In this document: positions 6,548 through 14,781 of the stretch, piece after piece
Layout: each line of letters begins with the position of its first letter
Numbering within the stretch: position 1 is the first letter of the stretch
Assembly (NCBI GenBank): GCA_025997755.1
Contig: BNVA01000016.1
Coordinates: 1-19,741 of the forward strand
Origin: Spirochaetia bacterium
Lineage (GTDB): Bacteria; Spirochaetota; Spirochaetia; Treponematales; Breznakiellaceae
Direction: 5' to 3'
Length of the DNA: 19,741 nt
Program-made: the position numbers and the translations under genes
The notes under the pieces: model-generated
Told to the model about the DNA's origin: nothing
The model's input: the letters and a program-made list of their open reading frames with translations, nothing else
Databases searched by the model: none

Positions 6548-6603
6548 AGCCTAATCTAAAAAAAACCGATCTTAAAGGTAATATATCTTTTTTGGGAGGA
6601 ATT

Positions 6604-8226
6604 ATGAAAAAATATTTTTCAGCTCTACTTACGGTTTTATTTTTTGCGTCTTTCGTATTGGCATCCTGCGATTCAGGCGGCTCGAGTGAATCGCCAAAAG
6701 GTGAATCAACAAAAAGCGAGACGCTGGAGGGCGGCAATTACTCCATTGATCAGTTTAACAAATTGTTTGAAGTAAGCGATGAAGTAACTATTAAGGGTAA
6801 CGCTACCGTGTTTGGACAAGGCGCTATTTCCATAACCGGAAAAACACTTGTGTTAGACGCTAATCTTACACTGTCAAAGAGTTTTCCGCCGTCGGCAAGC
6901 CCGGAATTTATTTCGGAGACTCCATTGCTCTTAGCCGGAGAGTCGGAGGGTGAACCCGAGCCCGACATCATTTTTGTTGTGCTTGACGGAAACATTGTAA
7001 AATCCGATGGGGCTAAGATAAAAGCGATCAACGGAACAAAATGCTATGTAGCTGGAGTATCTAAGGTAGACTCGAATATATTTGATTCTACAAGCATACC
7101 CGCTTCATATCTTATACCGGCGGCAGACGATATTACGCAAGGCGGGGTAATAAAAGACTGGACGCTTAGCTCCACAGGACCTGCTTCAGGAAAAACTCTC
7201 TTTGTAAGCGGTATACTCACCATAGACAATAACAGCGCCATACCCGGCGGCATCGTCCGCTCGCTCGGCAAAGTTTCTATAACGTCGAATACCACGGGCA
7301 GCTTATTGAAAAGTGAAAAATTGATTTTGGATAATGCAGCATCGATAAGCCTTTCAGGTTCCGGCAATGTTGATTTCGGAACTCGGTCTATAAACTATCT
7401 TGCGATAGGAAGCGCCTTGCCTAAGTTATCAGGCGGCAGTGTTACTATTGTAAAAGGACTTACAAGTGAGGTTTCATTTACAGTCGGCAGCGAAGCTGCT
7501 CTTACTTTGGGTACGGCTTCAAACACAACACTTAACGGCAATGTTATTGTAAACGGAATACTGAACGTTTTTTCCGGTGCAAAAGGTGAGGGGAAGGCTA
7601 CGGTAACGGTAAAGTCCGGCGGCGTTTTTAATAGCCTAAGTGTGCCTATAGATGGAAGCGATCCTTGGGTAATGGCAAAAATGGTATTTGAACATGAGTC
7701 AACTGTAAACTCAAAACTCTTTGTTACATCGTTAGGTGGTGTTTTCAGCGGAACAACAAGTTTTCCCCTCGAAACTTACGATACTATAAACTACACAATG
7801 TTGAATTCAACAGGCAATAATGATGCTTTGATACAAACAACAGAGGGCGCTTCACTCACATTGACACCCGATAATTATCATTTAGTTGGTAATGCATCGG
7901 TAGAAAAGATGTTTGCTTTATCGGGCGGCGATACTCTAAAGATTGACGGCGGTACACTTGCGTTAGCCGGAACTAAATCGTTGTATGTTTTATCAGGAAA
8001 AATAGTGGGTGAGGGGACAAGCAGCACACTTAATTTAAGCGCTGGGTCTTCAAGTATCGTCGTTATGCCTGACGGTTCTGATCCTAGTAGCGGTAATCCT
8101 ACGTTCAATTTCTACGACAATGGCGGAACACTATTAACCCGCGAAGCGGCTACAACAGTAATTACCGGCGGCATATACAAATGGACTACAATCGGCGGAA
8201 CATTAGGCTGGAAAGCACAAGAATAA
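6604..8226 (+). CDS. Large Gly/Ser/Thr-rich lipoprotein, probable beta-solenoid
   Basis: A predicted lipoprotein of 540 residues. The start ATG follows GGGAGGA (6594-6600) closely; an upstream ATG at 6532 would overlap cbiD and lacks a signal peptide start. The signal peptide MKKYFSALLTVLFF ends in lipobox VLASC with Cys22. The mature chain is rich in Gly, Ser, Thr, Val and Ile. Short strand-turn units such as KGNATVFGQGAISITGKTLVLDANLTL and TLGTASNTTLNGNVIVNGILNV recur, the look of a beta-solenoid or autotransporter-like passenger. No transmembrane barrel or known domain is seen. It begins 57 bases after cbiD and abuts the DUF2804 gene, so it is probably part of the same transcript. A surface or periplasmic role is inference; the function is unknown. 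Confidence 0.8.
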   Translation: MKKYFSALLTVLFFASFVLASCDSGGSSESPKGESTKSETLEGGNYSIDQFNKLFEVSDEVTIKGNATVFGQGAISITGKTLVLDANLTLSKSFPPSASPEFISETPLLLAGESEGEPEPDIIFVVLDGNIVKSDGAKIKAINGTKCYVAGVSKVDSNIFDSTSIPASYLIPAADDITQGGVIKDWTLSSTGPASGKTLFVSGILTIDNNSAIPGGIVRSLGKVSITSNTTGSLLKSEKLILDNAASISLSGSGNVDFGTRSINYLAIGSALPKLSGGSVTIVKGLTSEVSFTVGSEAALTLGTASNTTLNGNVIVNGILNVFSGAKGEGKATVTVKSGGVFNSLSVPIDGSDPWVMAKMVFEHESTVNSKLFVTSLGGVFSGTTSFPLETYDTINYTMLNSTGNNDALIQTTEGASLTLTPDNYHLVGNASVEKMFALSGGDTLKIDGGTLALAGTKSLYVLSGKIVGEGTSSTLNLSAGSSSIVVMPDGSDPSSGNPTFNFYDNGGTLLTREAATTVITGGIYKWTTIGGTLGWKAQE

Positions 8227-9279
8227 ATGTACTCACGGGTTTTATTACCACAGCGCTCGTCTCCTATAGAGAACGGAAAGCCGATGCAGGGCACTTGGAC
8301 TACAGCTTTTGATAAAGTTGATCTGCTGGAAGTAAAAAAACCCTATGCTATTCCCTTTCCCCGTTGGATGCTCAACTACCGCATAAAAGAAATGCAGTCG
8401 TTTTGCATCCAAAACGAGGAAATTTTTTTATACGCATTTATAGCAAATTTTAAATTTTATTGCGTTGCGGAAGTTTTTTTACTGGATAAACAAACGAGGG
8501 AAAAAATTCAAGTTTTTAAAGTTTTTCCTTTGTCGGTATGGAAGATGCCGCAAAGTTTAAACAATTCGTCCGCCGCATTTCAAGCGTTTGATTTTTCATT
8601 TAGAATTCATGCATGGCTTGATTCTCAGCGTATACTGCTTGATCTGGATATTGAGCCTTCTTTTCACAGGTTAAACTTTACGGCTCAACTTGAATTCGAT
8701 CTTGATATTCAAAAAATAACACCTATGACAGTGAATGTACTTTTTAATGAAAACAGATCGGCGTATACTTACAAAGGATTATCTGCGGTACGCGGAAACA
8801 TAGTTTGGGGAAACAGGCGTATTTCACTGCACAGACGCAGTACAACAGGGCTGTTCCGCGATCAAAAAGGGTTTTATCCGTATATAACAAAAACAATGTG
8901 CGGCAGAGGTTTTGGCCTTGATGCAAAAAACCGCAGGTTCGGTTTTAGCCTTGCGGATAACATGGCAAAGGAGCCGAATAGAAACAACGAAAACGCGCTC
9001 TGGCTTGACGGCACGCTTACTCCGCTTCCGCCGGTTAGGATAACTCAGGCTATTACAAGAGATGATGAGGAATGGATTATACAAGACCTTGAAGGTATGG
9101 TAGACTTAACATTCAAACCGCTTGAACCTATGGAGAATACTTTTGAGATTGTTCTCTCACGATTGAAACATCAATTACCCATAGGATATTTTAACGGTAT
9201 GTTGCTTACAAAGGACGGTGAACAATTACCAATACGCAATCTCTGGGGCAGTTCCGAAAAACTGTCTCTTAGGATTTAA
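8227..9279 (+). CDS. DUF2804 family protein
   Basis: A 350-residue protein that resembles the DUF2804 family, whose function is not established. The N-terminal PIENGKPMQGTW followed by PRWMLNYRIKEMQSFCI fits the family opening (an LL-x-x-x-G-K element, then a WxxR/K-KEW-like segment). The C-terminal part has repeated beta-strand motifs (GMVDLTFKPLEP…FEIVLSRLKHQLPIGYFNGMLLTKDGEQLPIRNLWGSSE), close to the family's NG-x-L-x-x-DGE-x-x-x-I-x-x-x-x-G end. No signal peptide or transmembrane segment is seen, so it is probably cytoplasmic. The ATG touches the stop of the lipoprotein gene (8224-8226) with only a weak ribosome site, so translation is probably coupled. The family assignment is from memory of its motifs and is moderately confident. 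Confidence 0.65.
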   Translation: MYSRVLLPQRSSPIENGKPMQGTWTTAFDKVDLLEVKKPYAIPFPRWMLNYRIKEMQSFCIQNEEIFLYAFIANFKFYCVAEVFLLDKQTREKIQVFKVFPLSVWKMPQSLNNSSAAFQAFDFSFRIHAWLDSQRILLDLDIEPSFHRLNFTAQLEFDLDIQKITPMTVNVLFNENRSAYTYKGLSAVRGNIVWGNRRISLHRRSTTGLFRDQKGFYPYITKTMCGRGFGLDAKNRRFGFSLADNMAKEPNRNNENALWLDGTLTPLPPVRITQAITRDDEEWIIQDLEGMVDLTFKPLEPMENTFEIVLSRLKHQLPIGYFNGMLLTKDGEQLPIRNLWGSSEKLSLRI

Positions 9280-9293
9280 GATCGGGGGTTTGT

Positions 9294-11309
9294 ATGGCAG
9301 ACAATAAAAATATTTACAATCCGGGCGAGCTTGAAAAGGTTAAAGGAAAACTTGGCGATATAAACGAAAAAGAAGCCAAGAGGATGCAAAAACTCTTAGG
9401 CGGTGAAGTAGGCTACGAAAAATCCGAGTACGAATTAAAGGCGGCCGCCGAAAAAACTGCCGCTGCCGCCGCACTGCCAAAAAAACCAAAACGAGTTGTT
9501 GAAACTGCGCCGGTAGAAAGTGAATATGGTATGAGTGCAAACAAAGCTCCGCCTCCTAAACTTCCGCGCGTGTCGGTTCTGTCTTACAGCGAGCGGGTAA
9601 AAATGGATGTATGCGCCGCAGACAGCGAGTTTGGAATAAAAACAGCATGGCAGGTGTTTATTTCAAAGCTCTCTTTTTTTTCAAGACCGCAGGACTATGT
9701 AAGCCGCTGGTTTGTTCGTGATAGAATGAATGAATACTATTCACAAATTGAAAATCTTGTAACATCCGTCCGTTTGTTATATCCGCGTAACAGCCTTGAG
9801 CGTACTAGCAGGTTAAAAAAAGTATCTCCTTTTGCACATAACATTTTGAATACGCTGCGTCAATGCAAGTTAGAAGTAATTTCACGGGAGATAGGAGGTT
9901 TACAGTCACACCCGCGTAATGTTCTTGTAAAAGACTTTGTTGTTATACTACGCGAGATATACAAGCCAATATACATACTAGACCTTTTGGATATAGACAC
10001 TCATATAAGCGATGCGTTTAATCTGTTATACAAACAAATTTATATTGATAATCCGAGTACCGAAACAGAAAAATTATTACAGAATATTTCCGAGGCTCTT
10101 GCTTCATGGCAGTATATATCTATAAAAATAAGACGCTACTTGTACCCGCTGTTGATGAAAAATTTATCAAGTTATTACGAAGACTACGAATATTTTTTTC
10201 AAGAAAACGAAGAAAAAATTGCTTCGTTTCTGGGCGTTACAAAAGAAGAACAGCTTAAACCGCCGGCGCCTAAAATGGAGATAGACCAAAAAAGTCCTTT
10301 AAACGAGAGCGAAGATACGGAAAATGACAAAACAGATTTAGACGATCAACAGGATAAAGAAAAAGAAGAAGATGAGGAAGAAGAAAAAGACGAGACGCCA
10401 AAAATCAACACGGCAGAGGACAAGGCATTAGCGCGCGGACTAAAGGTTCTTGAAAGCCTCTTTCCAAAGGCAGGATGGAATAATATAGCCGATTTTCCGG
10501 ACTTCTACCCGTATTTTTCCGATGTGCTGGATTTGAAAAAAAACAGTGAATTTATAGCGCCGGAGGATCCCACTCAACTTACTTTGGTGCTTTGCGCAAT
10601 TATTGAAGAACTGCTGTATGGTTTTAGGGGCGTAAAATTTACTAAGACCAATGAAAAAAATCTTGGTACATTTATTGACGATTGGCATGACACAGCGGTT
10701 GAAAGTTTTGAAAGGCTTTACTTGCCGCGTATTTCCGAATACTCGCATTTTTTTGAACACGCAGGACAAAATAAAAATTCAACTTATGCCCTTAATATTG
10801 CCACTGATATTCATTGGATACGGCGTTATTATTTTTTTCCGTATTACGAATATAAATCCCCTACACCGCCGTCTTTTCAAAAAAAAGATGTTGTTTCACT
10901 TTATCCTATTGTTAGAAAACTCCGCATGGAATTGACAAGCATTGCCGCCGAAATTGAGACTGCAAATAAACTGGGAGGCGCGGCTACTATGCAGACAATA
11001 GACAGCATAGAAAATCCTTGGGATGACTATGAGTTTGAGGTGGAAAATCCGCTGTCTAAACGGCTTGATATGCTTCTTGTAAAAACTCAAAAAACAAATG
11101 TGTCTTTAATATTTTTTACGCTTGCCATCGTTACTGTCTTGGATAATTTGTTGAACAACAAGGATAGTATTGCTTATAAAAACCCAAGCCCAAAACTCTT
11201 TCGCAGTTCCGATGCGGCGGGTCTTGTTCCCATATTTTGGGTAGAAAAAAGTACAAACACGTTCGCTCTTTTTAAACAATCGCTTGCCAGAACAAAACCA
11301 AAAAGCTGA
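9294..11309 (+). CDS. Uncharacterised 671-residue protein with acidic linker
   Basis: I do not recognise this protein. The ATG follows GGGGG at good spacing. The N-terminal 100 residues are low in hydrophobics and rich in Lys, Ala and Pro (KAAAEKTAAAAALPKKPKR), probably disordered. Residues about 105-325 look helical (SERVKMDVCAADSEFGIKTAWQVFISKLSFF…LRREIYKPI-like segments) with many aromatic residues. A strongly acidic linker at about 328-370 (DDQQDKEKEEDEEEEKDE) leads to a second helical part, about 375-671, ending in basic residues. There is no signal peptide, no clear transmembrane segment and no known catalytic motif. It lies 14 bases after the DUF2804 gene and 8 before the Aat-like gene, inside the long gene train. 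A conserved treponemal protein of unknown function is the best description; a scaffold or binding role is only a guess from its shape. Confidence 0.75.
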   Translation: MADNKNIYNPGELEKVKGKLGDINEKEAKRMQKLLGGEVGYEKSEYELKAAAEKTAAAAALPKKPKRVVETAPVESEYGMSANKAPPPKLPRVSVLSYSERVKMDVCAADSEFGIKTAWQVFISKLSFFSRPQDYVSRWFVRDRMNEYYSQIENLVTSVRLLYPRNSLERTSRLKKVSPFAHNILNTLRQCKLEVISREIGGLQSHPRNVLVKDFVVILREIYKPIYILDLLDIDTHISDAFNLLYKQIYIDNPSTETEKLLQNISEALASWQYISIKIRRYLYPLLMKNLSSYYEDYEYFFQENEEKIASFLGVTKEEQLKPPAPKMEIDQKSPLNESEDTENDKTDLDDQQDKEKEEDEEEEKDETPKINTAEDKALARGLKVLESLFPKAGWNNIADFPDFYPYFSDVLDLKKNSEFIAPEDPTQLTLVLCAIIEELLYGFRGVKFTKTNEKNLGTFIDDWHDTAVESFERLYLPRISEYSHFFEHAGQNKNSTYALNIATDIHWIRRYYFFPYYEYKSPTPPSFQKKDVVSLYPIVRKLRMELTSIAAEIETANKLGGAATMQTIDSIENPWDDYEFEVENPLSKRLDMLLVKTQKTNVSLIFFTLAIVTVLDNLLNNKDSIAYKNPSPKLFRSSDAAGLVPIFWVEKSTNTFALFKQSLARTKPKS

Positions 11310-11317
11310 TTATAAAA

Positions 11318-12010
11318 ATGCGTATCACGGATTCCGGTTTCATCATTATAAACAAAGGTGATGATTATGAAAATATTCTGGATGCAATAATCGAATCGGG
11401 TTACGCGGAAGAATTCTGTTTGTCCAATGATTTTTCGCCTGATTTTGTCGCAGATCTAATGAACGCCGGTTTTCTTGTTATGTCGATTGCGGCGGAAGAT
11501 GAACAGGGATTATTTTATATTCTTATGCCCAAGCATCATCTTGTACGCACCGTTCTTTTTTTTGACAGACTGCATATAGGACGAACCGCTTCGCGTTTTA
11601 TGCAGCGGTATGAATTAAAAACCGACACAGACTTTGAACTTATCGTAAAACGCTGTGTTCAAAAACACGGCGATGACTGGCTTACGCCGCCCCTGCTTGA
11701 AAGCATCTATGAAATAAAAAAAAACAACGATGCTTCCGTAAAACCGTTTTCCTTTGGTTTATATTCACAAGGTGAATTAAAAGCCGGTGAATTCGGCATT
11801 GTATCCGGCAGGGTATACACAAGTTATTCCGGCTACTACGATGAAAGCTCCGCAGGACGTGTGCAAATGATAAAAACAGCACAATACCTGGAAGCGGCCG
11901 GTTTTGATTTTTGGGATTTGGGAATGCCGCTTGATTATAAGTTTACACTCGGCGCGCACAACATCGGCATAAAGGAATTTACAGAATTATTTAGATCCGC
12001 AAAGCATTGA
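11318..12010 (+). CDS. Divergent leucyl/phenylalanyl-tRNA--protein transferase-like protein
   Basis: A 230-residue member of the Aat (L/F-transferase) fold. Aat transfers Leu or Phe from tRNA to N-terminal Arg/Lys of proteins, marking them for ClpAP. Supporting segments are HGDDWLTPPLLESIYEI (about 117-133), GELKAGEFGIVSGRVY, and the end LGAHNIGIKEF (211-221), which matches the family's SLGA-x-x-I-x-R-x-xF. Key signatures are changed. GESMFS is replaced by YSGYYD, so the usual Glu is Tyr170. The catalytic DCQ is WDLGM: Asp200 is kept but Gln becomes Gly202. HLASLGA is KFTLGA. The first 80 residues are also diverged. The start has no clear ribosome site and lies eight bases after the previous stop. 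It may have a different donor or acceptor, or be inactive as a transferase. The fold assignment is good, the activity doubtful, so I give no gene symbol. Confidence 0.7.
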   Translation: MRITDSGFIIINKGDDYENILDAIIESGYAEEFCLSNDFSPDFVADLMNAGFLVMSIAAEDEQGLFYILMPKHHLVRTVLFFDRLHIGRTASRFMQRYELKTDTDFELIVKRCVQKHGDDWLTPPLLESIYEIKKNNDASVKPFSFGLYSQGELKAGEFGIVSGRVYTSYSGYYDESSAGRVQMIKTAQYLEAAGFDFWDLGMPLDYKFTLGAHNIGIKEFTELFRSAKH

Positions 12011-12108
12011 CTAACACGATAGACGCATTGATTGATTATTATTTTGCCAATGTTCATAATGATAAAATGATTGACATTCTGCCGGTCGAAACCAAGGGGG
12101 AGATATGA
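12007..12108 (+). CDS. Possible small ORF (33 codons) between Aat-like and DUF2325 genes
   Basis: A short open frame from a TTG overlapping the Aat-like stop (12008-12010) to a TGA at 12106-12108. That TGA overlaps the DUF2325 ATG at 12105 in an ATGA arrangement. It would encode a small acidic peptide, TNTIDALIDYYFANVHND then KMIDILPVETKGEI. The overlaps at both ends and the absence of other coding content in this 94-base gap favour a real gene. Against it are the TTG start, the lack of a clear ribosome site, and a length at which chance ORFs are common. The GGGGGAG inside its last codons serves as the ribosome site of the DUF2325 gene. Function unknown. Confidence 0.4.
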   Translation: MTNTIDALIDYYFANVHNDKMIDILPVETKGEI

Positions 12109-12464
12109 GCGTTGTAATTGTAGGCGGAAATGAGCGGATGGAGTGCCAGTATAAGAGTATTTGCCGGGAATATAACTGCAAAGCAAAGGTTTTTACAAAG
12201 ATCAAAGGACGGTTGAACGACCTTATCGGCAGCCCGGATTTAATTGTACTGTTCACAAATCCCGTGTCTCACATGATGGCAAAAACTGCAAAGCAAAAGG
12301 CGGCGCAGGAAAATATAGCGCTTGTACAATCACACTGCGGAAGCTGCCGCGCTCTGCGCGATATTCTGGACAGCCGCCGGTCAATCAATAAGGAACAAGT
12401 AACATTTAGTAATAAGAAAAGTAATGATCAATTGGAAATTAGCAGCGGCATCAAAGCGGTGTGA
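12105..12464 (+). CDS. DUF2325 family protein
   Basis: A 119-residue protein of the DUF2325 family. The opening VVIVGGNERMECQYKSICREYNCKAKVF, the centre GSPDLIVLFTNPVSHMMAKTAKQKA and NIALVQSHCGSCRALRDIL match the family pattern (GG-x-ERM, VSH, a late SH segment). No biochemical role is firmly known; a small Rossmann-like ligand-binding role is a guess from the GG motif. It is cytoplasmic, with no signal sequence. The ATG follows GGGGGAG. The last 25 residues are charged and look disordered. The stop overlaps the GTG of the next lipoprotein gene (GTGA), so translation of the two is probably coupled. Confidence 0.8.
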   Translation: MSVVIVGGNERMECQYKSICREYNCKAKVFTKIKGRLNDLIGSPDLIVLFTNPVSHMMAKTAKQKAAQENIALVQSHCGSCRALRDILDSRRSINKEQVTFSNKKSNDQLEISSGIKAV

Positions 12465-13699
12465 TTATCAAAACATTTTTTAAAAAGTTTTATATGAATT
12501 TGAGATTTACGGTTTGTGCGCTTTTGGGTGTTACGGTGCTGTGCTTTTCATGTTCAAAGGATAAACCGCAGCCTGCGCCGAAACAGGGAGCATTTCAGGC
12601 AAAACTTGAGACACATTCAGATTTGGCTGCGGAGCCGGGGGAGCTGCCTATTTGGATTGAGTTTAACAGCAGCGGAATTAGCCAAATTGATACGCCGGAC
12701 AAGGCAGCTTTAAAGCCCTTTGAACCGTGGCCCTATATGCAGCATATAACCGGCATGGTTTCTTTTGAAAACGGCGTTTTTGTATTTGTAAACCGGCTTG
12801 GCTTTTTAAGAATAGAACCTGTTGAACTTTATAACGAGCTCCTTGAAATTTTTGTTTACGCCGAAAAAAATTATTTTTCGCGCTGGACTGCCTCATCTCC
12901 GTTCATATACGGCGGTTATCCCTACGTTGTGATGTCTGCAAACGATTATTTCAGTGTAGAGAGCATAGAGCCGCCTTCTGTGAATCTTCGCGTGTGGACA
13001 GTAGATACAGACTTAAATAAGGCGTTCAATGTACGCTTTCCCGCTTTCAATGTTTTTCCCGATGGTGAGGGCTGGGACATAAAAGAGTTTTGGACGGCGG
13101 AAGACGGCTATCATTATTTTAAAGCGGCAAAAACGAAAAGCGAAAGTAAAATCATGTATCTAAAATCCAAAGACCCCGGCAGCGCGGAGTTATCCGAGGA
13201 GATAAGTTTTAGCGCTTTTATGCAAGGCTCAAGTCCTGTTCACTTTTCAAGCGCAGGTGTATTGATGTCGGCGGTTTTGAAAGAAGCGTTTGGCGCGGAT
13301 AATAAAAAGACAAGCCATATAGCAGCGGTTTTTTCAATGGCAACCGGCGCAAGCAGTCAGTATATTGACTCGGCTCCGGCTGTTGTGGGCGATGATCAAT
13401 ATACCATAACGGAATTTGGCGGCGTTTCAGGCTCGTTCCTAAATACAAATACGGGCGAAATACAAAATTACGCCTGTGTTATAAACCGTGAAGGTGATTT
13501 ATTTATTGCGGGTAACAGCGCCGCAGAAACCGGCGGCAGTCCGGTTGTTGTTCAATCAAAAAAAATGCCCTCCTTGCCGGAGGGCTTTGTATACACTCAC
13601 GCATTCCTCTGCGGAGGCGCTATAGCCGCCGCTTGGGAAGAGCGGGAGGACTGGAATATCGGCGCCGCAGGTTTAATGCTCATCAAAAGTCAGCCCTGA
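12461..13699 (+). CDS. Lipoprotein of unknown function
   Basis: A predicted lipoprotein of 412 residues. The signal peptide is MIIKTFFKKFYMNLRFTVCALLGVTVLCFSC, with Cys31 after lipobox LCFS. The GTG start overlaps the DUF2325 stop (GTGA); an ATG at 12494 is a possible alternative that keeps the lipobox but shortens the basic region. The mature part is rich in aromatic residues and strands (MQHITGMVSFENGVFVFVNRLGFLRIE, RVWTVDTDLNKAFNVRFPAFNVFP, QNYACVINREGDLFIAGN), suggesting a beta-propeller-like fold, but no domain is recognised. The last third contains, within coding sequence, the terminator of the convergent aldolase gene (13558-13585). It is the last gene of the train beginning at cbiA, with a convergent gene three bases after its stop. 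Function unknown. Confidence 0.78.
   Translation: MIIKTFFKKFYMNLRFTVCALLGVTVLCFSCSKDKPQPAPKQGAFQAKLETHSDLAAEPGELPIWIEFNSSGISQIDTPDKAALKPFEPWPYMQHITGMVSFENGVFVFVNRLGFLRIEPVELYNELLEIFVYAEKNYFSRWTASSPFIYGGYPYVVMSANDYFSVESIEPPSVNLRVWTVDTDLNKAFNVRFPAFNVFPDGEGWDIKEFWTAEDGYHYFKAAKTKSESKIMYLKSKDPGSAELSEEISFSAFMQGSSPVHFSSAGVLMSAVLKEAFGADNKKTSHIAAVFSMATGASSQYIDSAPAVVGDDQYTITEFGGVSGSFLNTNTGEIQNYACVINREGDLFIAGNSAAETGGSPVVVQSKKMPSLPEGFVYTHAFLCGGAIAAAWEEREDWNIGAAGLMLIKSQP
13558..13585 (-). terminator. Intrinsic terminator of fba, inside the lipoprotein coding sequence
   Basis: Read on the minus strand, GCCCTCC and GGAGGGC (13567-13573 and 13579-13585) form a seven-base-pair stem with a five-base loop, followed by A and eight T (complement of 13558-13565). 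It is 117 bases past the fba stop. On the plus strand only TTTG follows the stem, so it should work mainly for the aldolase transcript. Confidence 0.8.
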
Positions 13700-13701
13700 G
13701 T

Positions 13702-14700
13702 TTATGCCTGACCTGCCGAGCCAAGTACATTCTTATTTTTTGCCGCATACATCTTTTTAAGCTCATCGCGGGCGGGTCCAAGATATTTACGAGGATCGAA
13801 TTCGCCCGGGTTTTCGGCAAAAACCTTGCGTATAATAGCCGTCATTGCAAGCCTTCCATCACTGTCTATGTTTATTTTGCACACCGCGCTTTTAGCCGCC
13901 TTACGCAGTTGTTCTTCGGGTATGCCGACAGAATCGGGCAATGTACCGCCGAATTTTTCGATTATGCGGACGTATTCAATGGGAACCGATGAGGAGCCAT
14001 GCAGGACTATCGGAAAACCGGGGATTTTTTTCATTATTTCGTCAAGAATATCAAAGCGGAGCGGCGGAGGGATTAGTACGCCGTCGGCATTACGGGTGCA
14101 CTGTTCCGGCTTAAACTTTGTACGCCCATGACTGGTTCCTATTGATATTGCAAGGGAATCCGCCTTAGTTTTGCCTACAAAATCGATCACTTCCTCCGGT
14201 TGGGTGTAGTGTGAATGTTCAGCTTGTACATCATCCTCAACTCCGGCTAACACTCCAAGCTCGCCTTCCACCGTAACATAGTCCTTTTGCGCGTGGGCAA
14301 AATCACAGACCTTTTTTGTAAGCTCTACATTTTGTTCGTAGGGTAGATGAGAACCGTCAATCATAACGCTGGAAAAACCGGTTTCTATACAATCCTTGCA
14401 AAGCTCAAAACTGTCGCCATGATCCAGATGCAGCACCACAGGAATATCACAGCCAAGTTCATGGGCATATTCCACAGCGCCCTTCGCCATGTTTTTTAAC
14501 AGATTCTGGTTTGCGTACTTCCGTGCGCCTGCGGAAACTTGCAGTATTACCGGCGACTTTGTTTCCACACACGCGCCTATAATTGCCTGTAACTGCTCCA
14601 TATTGTTAAAATTGTAAGCGGGAATGGCATAGCCGCCCGAAACCGCCTTTTTAAATAGTTCTTTGGTATTCACCAAACCTAATTCTTTGTAAGATGTCAT
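13702..14700 (-). CDS. fba: Class II fructose-bisphosphate aldolase
   Basis: Zinc-dependent enzyme of glycolysis and gluconeogenesis that cleaves fructose 1,6-bisphosphate to dihydroxyacetone phosphate and glyceraldehyde 3-phosphate. Class II signatures are clear: the VVLHLDHGDS motif with catalytic Asp93 and metal ligand His94, VEGELG with Glu145/Glu147, IGTSHG with His191, and VLHGSSS with His234. The C-terminal VCKINIDSDGRLAMT segment contributes phosphate binding. The length of 332 residues is normal for the class II members found in many anaerobes. The ATG (14698-14700) follows AAGGAG with six bases between. It is divergent from cysE and convergent with the lipoprotein gene, and has its own near-consensus promoter and terminator. 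No oddities are seen in the protein. Confidence 0.96.
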   Translation of the reverse strand: MTSYKELGLVNTKELFKKAVSGGYAIPAYNFNNMEQLQAIIGACVETKSPVILQVSAGARKYANQNLLKNMAKGAVEYAHELGCDIPVVLHLDHGDSFELCKDCIETGFSSVMIDGSHLPYEQNVELTKKVCDFAHAQKDYVTVEGELGVLAGVEDDVQAEHSHYTQPEEVIDFVGKTKADSLAISIGTSHGRTKFKPEQCTRNADGVLIPPPLRFDILDEIMKKIPGFPIVLHGSSSVPIEYVRIIEKFGGTLPDSVGIPEEQLRKAAKSAVCKINIDSDGRLAMTAIIRKVFAENPGEFDPRKYLGPARDELKKMYAAKNKNVLGSAGQA

Positions 14701-14729
14701 AGCCAGCTCCTTGAATTCATATTTCCTAA

Positions 14730-14758
14730 ATTATAGGCTTAATAGGATAGGGAAACAA
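14730..14758 (-). promoter_or_regulatory. Promoter of fba
   Basis: On the minus strand a -35 TTGTTT (14753-14758), a 17-base spacer and a perfect -10 TATAAT (14730-14735) give a near-ideal sigma-70 promoter. The leader of roughly 23 bases contains the AGGAG site of fba. Confidence 0.75.
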
Positions 14759-14781
14759 GAGGAGATAAGGCGGCGGACACT

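Noticed and set aside
6568..6593. Terminator between cbiD and the lipoprotein at 6604
   Set aside because: AAAGGTA/TATCTTT gives only a weak AT stem with a G-T pair, so read-through is expected.
13608..13632. Plus-strand terminator at the end of the lipoprotein operon
   Set aside because: GCGG/CCGC can pair across this stretch but it is coding and no T run follows, so the operon end remains undefined.
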